Source: Chloroflexota bacterium
Lineage (GTDB): Bacteria; Chloroflexota; Anaerolineae; Anaerolineales; Villigracilaceae
Direction: 5' to 3'
Assembly: GCA_016234555.1 (NCBI GenBank)
Contig: JACRBJ010000089.1
Coordinates: forward strand, 1 to 53,831
DNA: 53,831 nt
In this document: positions 49,487 through 53,831 of the stretch, piece after piece
How positions within the stretch are numbered: position 1 is the first letter of the stretch
Layout of the letters: every line of letters starts with the position of its first letter
The notes under the pieces: model-generated
What the model saw: the letters and a program-made list of their open reading frames with translations, nothing else
What the model was told of the DNA's origin: nothing
Databases searched by the model: none
Made by a program: the position numbers and the translations under genes

Positions 49487-50880
49487 TGCGACTCCGTAAC
49501 CTGCTTATCCTGGCTGGACTTGTGGCTTGCCTCGCCAGTTTTGGACTTGCCATGGTGCCGGCTTCGGCGGACTCGCTTTCCACAGTCGAGGCTGCTCCAT
49601 TGTTTTCCCCTCAGACGGCGGGCAACGACCTGTGTTTTTCCTGCCATACCAGGGAGGGCTTTTCGGTCGAACTGGACAGCGGGGAGGTCCTGCCCCTGAC
49701 CATCGACCAGGAGGCATTCGAGAAAAGCGTGCATGGCGAGAGTCAGGTCGCCTGCGCTTCATGCCATGTGGATACCCCCAGTTTTCCGCATCCCAAGCGG
49801 ACGACGGAAACCCTGCGCGACGTCACTTTGAAATATTACACCTCCTGTCAACAGTGCCATGCCGAGCAATTCACCCAGACACTGGACAGTGTCCATCAAA
49901 AGGCACTGGCTGCCGGAAATACAAATGCGGCGGTATGCGCCGACTGTCACGACCCGCATACCCAGCCACGCTTGACCGACTCTGCAAGCGGGGAACTGCT
50001 TCCCAGCGCCCGCCTGCACGTGCCTGATACCTGTGCCCAATGCCATAGCGCCATTTACAACACATACGAACAAAGCGTTCATGGCGCGGCTCTGACCCAG
50101 GAAGGCAACACGGACGTGCCGACCTGCATCGACTGTCACGGTGTTCACAACATCCAGGACCCCACAACCGCCACCTTCCGCAACAGCACGCCCTATCTGT
50201 GCGCCACCTGCCATACGGACCCGGAGTTGATGGGGAAGTATGGTCTTTCCACCGAGGTGTTGAACACCTACGTGGCGGACTTCCACGGCACCACCGTGGT
50301 GCTGTTCGACAAGGAGTTTCCCGACCAGCCCACCAACAAACCCGTCTGCACCGATTGTCATGGCGTCCACGATATTGCCAAAGGCGACGACCCAGCCAAG
50401 GGTTTGGCGGTGAAGGAAAACCTGCTCGCGCGGTGCCAGAAATGCCATCCAGATACAAGCTCCAATTTCCCGGACGCATGGCTTTCACATTACATCCCTT
50501 CACCCGAGAAGTATCCAATGGTTTATTATGTGAACCTGTTCTACAAGTTCTTTATCCCCGGCGTGCTTCTCCCCATGGCGGCTCTGGCGGTCATGGACTT
50601 TACCCGCATGACGATCAACCGCTATAAAAAGAAGAAGCCCGCAGAAGTTCATGAAGCTCCCCAGTCTGCAGCCGAGGAGACAAAAGAGCAAGCGCCTCCG
50701 CCTCCCGATGAAGAAATACAACCCAAGGTCGAGGAAACACCCGTGACCCTTGAAAATGCGGAGGTCGACGAACAGGAAACGCTTCCCGCTGCCCAGGTCG
50801 ACGAAACGGGTGAGGTGGATGAATCCTCTCCCGTGTCCGGCGAATCAAATAACGATGGCGAGGAGGCGGCTCATGACTAA
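49486..50880 (+). CDS. Nonahaem c-type cytochrome, membrane-anchored with acidic tail (module 2)
   Basis: 464 residues from the ATG at 49486, inside the previous stop, with GGGGGAGG upstream; a GTG at 49483 is possible. Signal sequence, then nine CxxCH sites (CFSC, CASC, CQQC, CADC, CAQC, CIDC, CATC, CTDC, CQKC) in the same order and surroundings as the copy at 47667. A membrane span ('FFIPGVLLPMAALAVMDF') leads into a cytoplasmic tail of about 85 residues rich in Glu, Pro and Asp that the first copy lacks. The next gene overlaps its end by 8 nt. Confidence 0.92.
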   Translation: MRLRNLLILAGLVACLASFGLAMVPASADSLSTVEAAPLFSPQTAGNDLCFSCHTREGFSVELDSGEVLPLTIDQEAFEKSVHGESQVACASCHVDTPSFPHPKRTTETLRDVTLKYYTSCQQCHAEQFTQTLDSVHQKALAAGNTNAAVCADCHDPHTQPRLTDSASGELLPSARLHVPDTCAQCHSAIYNTYEQSVHGAALTQEGNTDVPTCIDCHGVHNIQDPTTATFRNSTPYLCATCHTDPELMGKYGLSTEVLNTYVADFHGTTVVLFDKEFPDQPTNKPVCTDCHGVHDIAKGDDPAKGLAVKENLLARCQKCHPDTSSNFPDAWLSHYIPSPEKYPMVYYVNLFYKFFIPGVLLPMAALAVMDFTRMTINRYKKKKPAEVHEAPQSAAEETKEQAPPPPDEEIQPKVEETPVTLENAEVDEQETLPAAQVDETGEVDESSPVSGESNNDGEEAAHD

Positions 50881-51859
50881 AGACACCCAATCCCCGCAGG
50901 AAAAAGTTTACGTTCGCTTCGACCTCGTACAGAGACTCCAGCACATCGTTTTCCTGGTCTCCTTCACCGTGTTGGGCTTCACCGGTTTGCCGCAAAAATT
51001 CCCGCTTTCACCGATCAGCCTGGGGATATTCAAGGTGTTGGGCGGCATCGAAGCCACGCGCCTGGTCCACCATACGTCCGCAATCGTGATGATGATCGTC
51101 AGCGTGTTTCACGTGCTGGAAGTTCTCTATCGCATAATCGTCCTGCGTACGCCCATCTCGATGATCCCATGGATTAGCGATGCCGTGCACGTGTATGAGG
51201 ACGTGCTGTATTATCTCGGCTTGCGGAAACACAAGGCATACTACGGCAGGTATTCCTACGCTGAAAAGGCGGAATACCTTGCCCTGCTTTGGGGAACGAT
51301 TGTCATGGGGTTGACCGGCTTCATGATGTGGAATCCTATCTCCACCCTGCGAATCCTGCCCGGTGAGGCGGTTCCCGCCGCCAAAGCCGCGCACGGCGGC
51401 GAGGCAATCCTGGCTGTCCTTGCCATCATCATCTGGCACTTTTATCACGTACACATCAAGCACTTCAACAAGAGCATGTTCACGGGCAAGTTGAGCCATG
51501 AGGAGATGGAACACGAACACCCCGCTGAACTCGCGCATCTCAATTCGGGAAAGCAGCCCGATCCCATTCCACCCGCCGTCCTGCGCAAGCGGCAGTATGT
51601 GTACGCTCCCATTGCCGTCGTGATCCTTGCCGTTTTTAGCTACGGGTTCTATTACTTTGTGGGATACGAAACCACGGCTGTCGTCAATCCGCAGCCGCAG
51701 GCGACCCTGCCTGTGTACGTGCCGCAGACTGCGACTCCGTCACCGCTGCCCACTTTGACGCCTACGCCTTTGCCGCCAACTGTCACGCCGATACCTGTTA
51801 CTGACACCTCAGGCTCGGCGCCGGTGACAGCGACTCCCACGCTTTCCGATGACGACTAG
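50873..51859 (+). CDS. b-type cytochrome with external Thr/Pro tail (module 2)
   Basis: 328 residues from the ATG at 50873, which overlaps the preceding stop; the longer frame is antisense to the family. The four-span core matches the copy at 48776, with histidines in 'QRLQHIVFLV', 'RLVHHTSAIV', 'VFHVLEVLY', 'AAHGGEAIL' and 'WHFYHVHIKHF'. An added fifth span ('YAPIAVVILAVFSYGFYYFV') and a roughly 65-residue Thr/Pro-rich tail ('TPSPLPTLTPTPLPP') distinguish it; the tail is probably outside. It is the membrane partner of the nonahaem protein at 49486. Confidence 0.88.
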   Translation: MTKDTQSPQEKVYVRFDLVQRLQHIVFLVSFTVLGFTGLPQKFPLSPISLGIFKVLGGIEATRLVHHTSAIVMMIVSVFHVLEVLYRIIVLRTPISMIPWISDAVHVYEDVLYYLGLRKHKAYYGRYSYAEKAEYLALLWGTIVMGLTGFMMWNPISTLRILPGEAVPAAKAAHGGEAILAVLAIIIWHFYHVHIKHFNKSMFTGKLSHEEMEHEHPAELAHLNSGKQPDPIPPAVLRKRQYVYAPIAVVILAVFSYGFYYFVGYETTAVVNPQPQATLPVYVPQTATPSPLPTLTPTPLPPTVTPIPVTDTSGSAPVTATPTLSDDD

Positions 51860-51896
51860 ATGCCTGTCGTGCCTGGAGAAATAAATCGTTCTGTAC

Positions 51897-51940
51897 GGAG
51901 GAGTGTGTGCCAAAGCGCGCTCCTCCATAATTTTTGGAGG
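51897..51940 (+). promoter_or_regulatory. Switch-like hairpins over the ribosome-binding site
   Basis: GGAGGAG (51897-51903), CTCCTCC (51920-51926) and the ribosome-binding GGAGG (51936-51940) compete. The middle arm can pair with the first arm (terminator-like hairpin followed by ATAATTTTT) or with the ribosome-binding site. This could set transcription or translation of the next cytochrome. Confidence 0.5.
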
Positions 51941-51945
51941 TGTTC

Positions 51946-53637
51946 ATGAAGAAAATCACGGAGCGTTTGGGGCGTTTTTTTGCTCCAGCCCCGGGCTCAT
52001 CCCGCTGGGCATACATATTACCGTATCTGGTTCTGACCATTGTTTTTATTATATTATTTGCGGGGGGAACCTATGGCTGGGAGCGCACCAACTCCACGGA
52101 GTTCTGCGGAACAGCCTGCCATACCATGCCGCCCCAGGGTGTGACACATATGAATTCCCCGCACGCAAATGTCACCTGCGAGGAATGTCATATTGGTCGC
52201 GCATCGTTTGCCGACCAGTTCACGCGTAAATCACAGGCGCTGCACGAAATCTACTACATGACCTTCTCGCTTTACGAGTACCCGATCCGCGCCAAGGCAT
52301 TGCGTCCCGCGCGCGATACCTGCGAAAAGTGCCATCTCCCGGAGACCTTCACCAGCGACAGCCTGCGGGCGATTAAGCACTTTAATGGTGATGAATCGAA
52401 TACGGTTTCGACCACCTACCTGATCCTGAAAACCGGCGGCGGCGATAAACGCCAGGGACTTGGCAAGGGCATTCACTGGCACATCATGAACAAGGTCGAG
52501 TACTATGCCACAGATTCATTAAATCAGGAGATTCCCTACGTCCGCGCTTATAACGACGACGGTACATTTGCGGAATACACCGATGTCGAGTCTGGTTTTG
52601 ACCCCGCCACTATGGATGAAAGCCAGCTTACGCAAATAGACTGTACCACCTGCCACAATCGTGTCTCGCACAATTTTGCATATCCTGCGGATTCGGTTGA
52701 CGATGCAATGTCCCGCGGTGTGATCGACCCGTCCATCCCGTCCATTCGTCAGAAGGCAGTGGACGTATTGTCCGCCGGGTATGAGACTCGCGATGATGCG
52801 ATCAATGCCATCGCCGCTCTCGAAGGGGATTACAGGAATAATTTTTCCGACTACTATGGGCAGAACGGCGAAAAAGTCCAAAAGGCAGTGGCGGAGCTTC
52901 AATCCATCTATGACCGCACCGTGTTCCACGACCAAAAAGTCGATTCGACAACGCACCCCGACAACCTCGGACATGTCAATTCCCCCGGTTGTTTCCGCTG
53001 TCACGACGGTAAACACCTCAACGACAGGAACGAGGCTGTGCGCCTCGAATGCAACCTTTGCCATTCCATTCCCATTGTTTCCGGTGCTAAGGATTTGGTG
53101 ACTAATATCGAGATCAACAGCGGCGGCGTCGAACCGGATTCGCACCTCAACCCCAACTGGATCAGCCTGCATAACAAATCCATGGATCAGACCTGCGCCC
53201 AATGCCATACCACCGAAGGCGCGGGCGGCACAAGCGACACATCCTTCTGCTCGAACAGCGCCTGTCATGGGAGTGTCTTCACGTATGCCGGGTTTGACGC
53301 CCCCGCCTTGCGCGAAATATTGAAGGATCAAATTCCGACCCCGCCACCCACCCAGGCGGCAACATCATCTGCCCCATCCAGTTATGACGCAAATATTGGC
53401 GCGCTCTTTGTGTCAAAATGTGGAGCCTGCCACGGGACTGCCGCTGCCGGCGGATTAAACGTCACCACGTATGCAGACCTGATGAAGGGCAGCAAAAATG
53501 GCGCGGTAATCACACCGAATGACTCTGCCAACAGTTTGCTGGTGAAAATTCAAAGTGAAAAGCACTATCTGAATCTCACTGAAGAAGAATTGGAATTGAT
53601 CGGGCAGTGGATCGACGCGGGCGCGCCGGAGAAGTAA
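51946..53637 (+). CDS. NapC/NirT-like nonahaem cytochrome with unusual haem sites and a C-terminal cytochrome c domain
   Basis: 563 residues from the ATG at 51946 (GGAGG upstream). An N-terminal anchor ('YILPYLVLTIVFIILFAGGTYGW') leads to a NapC/NirT-like start with a CX3CH site ('CGTACHTMPP'). Then come CEEC, CEKC, CTTC, CFRC, CNLC and CAQC, a CX4CH site ('CSNSACHG') and a final CGAC in a mono-haem domain (about 480-563) ending 'LTEEELELIGQWIDAGAPEK'. NapC/NirT proteins oxidise quinol and hand electrons to periplasmic partners. It closes the cytochrome locus; a terminator follows. Confidence 0.9.
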   Translation: MKKITERLGRFFAPAPGSSRWAYILPYLVLTIVFIILFAGGTYGWERTNSTEFCGTACHTMPPQGVTHMNSPHANVTCEECHIGRASFADQFTRKSQALHEIYYMTFSLYEYPIRAKALRPARDTCEKCHLPETFTSDSLRAIKHFNGDESNTVSTTYLILKTGGGDKRQGLGKGIHWHIMNKVEYYATDSLNQEIPYVRAYNDDGTFAEYTDVESGFDPATMDESQLTQIDCTTCHNRVSHNFAYPADSVDDAMSRGVIDPSIPSIRQKAVDVLSAGYETRDDAINAIAALEGDYRNNFSDYYGQNGEKVQKAVAELQSIYDRTVFHDQKVDSTTHPDNLGHVNSPGCFRCHDGKHLNDRNEAVRLECNLCHSIPIVSGAKDLVTNIEINSGGVEPDSHLNPNWISLHNKSMDQTCAQCHTTEGAGGTSDTSFCSNSACHGSVFTYAGFDAPALREILKDQIPTPPPTQAATSSAPSSYDANIGALFVSKCGACHGTAAAGGLNVTTYADLMKGSKNGAVITPNDSANSLLVKIQSEKHYLNLTEEELELIGQWIDAGAPEK

Positions 53638-53655
53638 ACAGTACACAGGTAGATA

Positions 53656-53691
53656 AAACGAGTCGTTCTCAAATGAGAGCGACTCGTTTCT
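53656..53691. terminator. Terminator after the cytochrome locus
   Basis: AAACGAGTCGTTCTC (53656-53670) pairs with GAGAGCGACTCGTTT (53675-53689) around AAAT, with T's after and A's before. Confidence 0.85.
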
Positions 53692-53697
53692 ATAGTA

Positions 53698-53831
53698 GAC
53701 CTCTTGCATAAGTGTGCCATAATAGGCACATGAGATACGAAACCGTACAAGTGCTCAAAGATGAAGAATTCAAGCGGTCAACAGGCGTTCAGCGAAAGAC
53801 TTTTGAACAGATGCTCCAGGTTGTCGAGACG
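53698..53831 (+). mobile_element. Left end of an IS5-like insertion sequence (cut by the window)
   Basis: The sequence AGACCTCTTGCATAAG at 53698-53713 looks like the terminal inverted repeat of IS5-family elements, preceded by a TA-type target. A transposase frame starts at 53730. The right end is outside the window, so the repeat cannot be confirmed. Confidence 0.65.
53730..53831 (+). CDS. IS5-family transposase, N-terminal part only
   Basis: 34 codons to the window edge: MRYETVQVLKDEEF, then 'KRSTGVQRKTFEQMLQVV'. This is the N-terminal helix-turn-helix domain of IS5-type (IS1031/IS427-like) DDE transposases ('F.RLTGV.R.TFE.M'). The catalytic domain is beyond the window. It sits right after the terminator of the cytochrome operon, so it does not disturb that operon. 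Confidence 0.75.
   Translation, partial: MRYETVQVLKDEEFKRSTGVQRKTFEQMLQVVET

Noticed and set aside
52519..53331. Minus-strand 270-residue frame opposite the last cytochrome
   Set aside because: Antisense to several haem-binding sites, with no ribosome-binding site. It is a by-product of codon usage.

Overview
The window reads as chromosome of a Chloroflexota bacterium, most likely class Anaerolineae. This is inferred from protein style, not from a marker gene. The signs are lipoproteins with long Thr/Pro linkers after the lipobox, a mevalonate-type decarboxylase in a bacterium, LAL/MalT-type LuxR regulators, clusters of DUF4386/DUF6326-like membrane proteins, and large multihaem cytochromes. 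Both window ends cut mobile DNA: a serine-recombinase element on the left and an IS5-like transposase on the right.

Layout. 1-2.6 kb: end of an integrative element (excisionase-like protein, strong promoter with a palindromic operator and structured leader, small ORF, large serine recombinase) whose recombinase frame runs into mvaD. 2.5-15.8 kb: housekeeping genes, namely mvaD, DegV, an RseP-like protease, a HEAT protein, tRNA-Lys with duplicated 3' parts, thioredoxin, a DUF4153/4173-like membrane protein, a tiny-ORF transcription unit, rhodanese, alpha-glucan phosphorylase, phosphofructokinase, a molybdopterin lipoprotein and a dynamin-like GTPase. 15.9-27.3 kb: an accessory cluster with three paralogous zinc-less MDR oxidoreductases, each close to small polytopic membrane proteins, a LuxR/LAL regulator, an Xre regulator and a methyltransferase. 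It also holds a probable selenoprotein of the C_GCAxxG_C_C family, with an in-frame UGA at the family cysteine.

27.3-33.9 kb: a patchwork of small genes, a pseudogene and non-coding DNA. It is punctuated by four same-orientation copies of a segment matching the 3' end of an exonuclease-WYL gene, plus a 21-bp tandem repeat. 34-42.8 kb: PPK2 with a consensus promoter, an ABC-F protein, a complete branched-chain amino-acid ABC transporter (livK-H-M-G-F) and a CBS-ACT regulator. 42.9-44.7 kb: an OmpR-type two-component pair.

44.8-53.6 kb: an electron-transfer locus with four c-type cytochromes carrying 37 predicted haem sites. They are a 10-haem lipoprotein, two 9-haem membrane-anchored proteins each followed by a b-type cytochrome in overlapping frames, and a NapC/NirT-like 9-haem protein. 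The duplicated (9-haem c + cytochrome b) module suggests electron exchange between the quinone pool and extracytoplasmic carriers; the substrate is not evident. The strongest candidates for something new are the selenoprotein, this cytochrome locus and the WYL-repeat-punctuated island.
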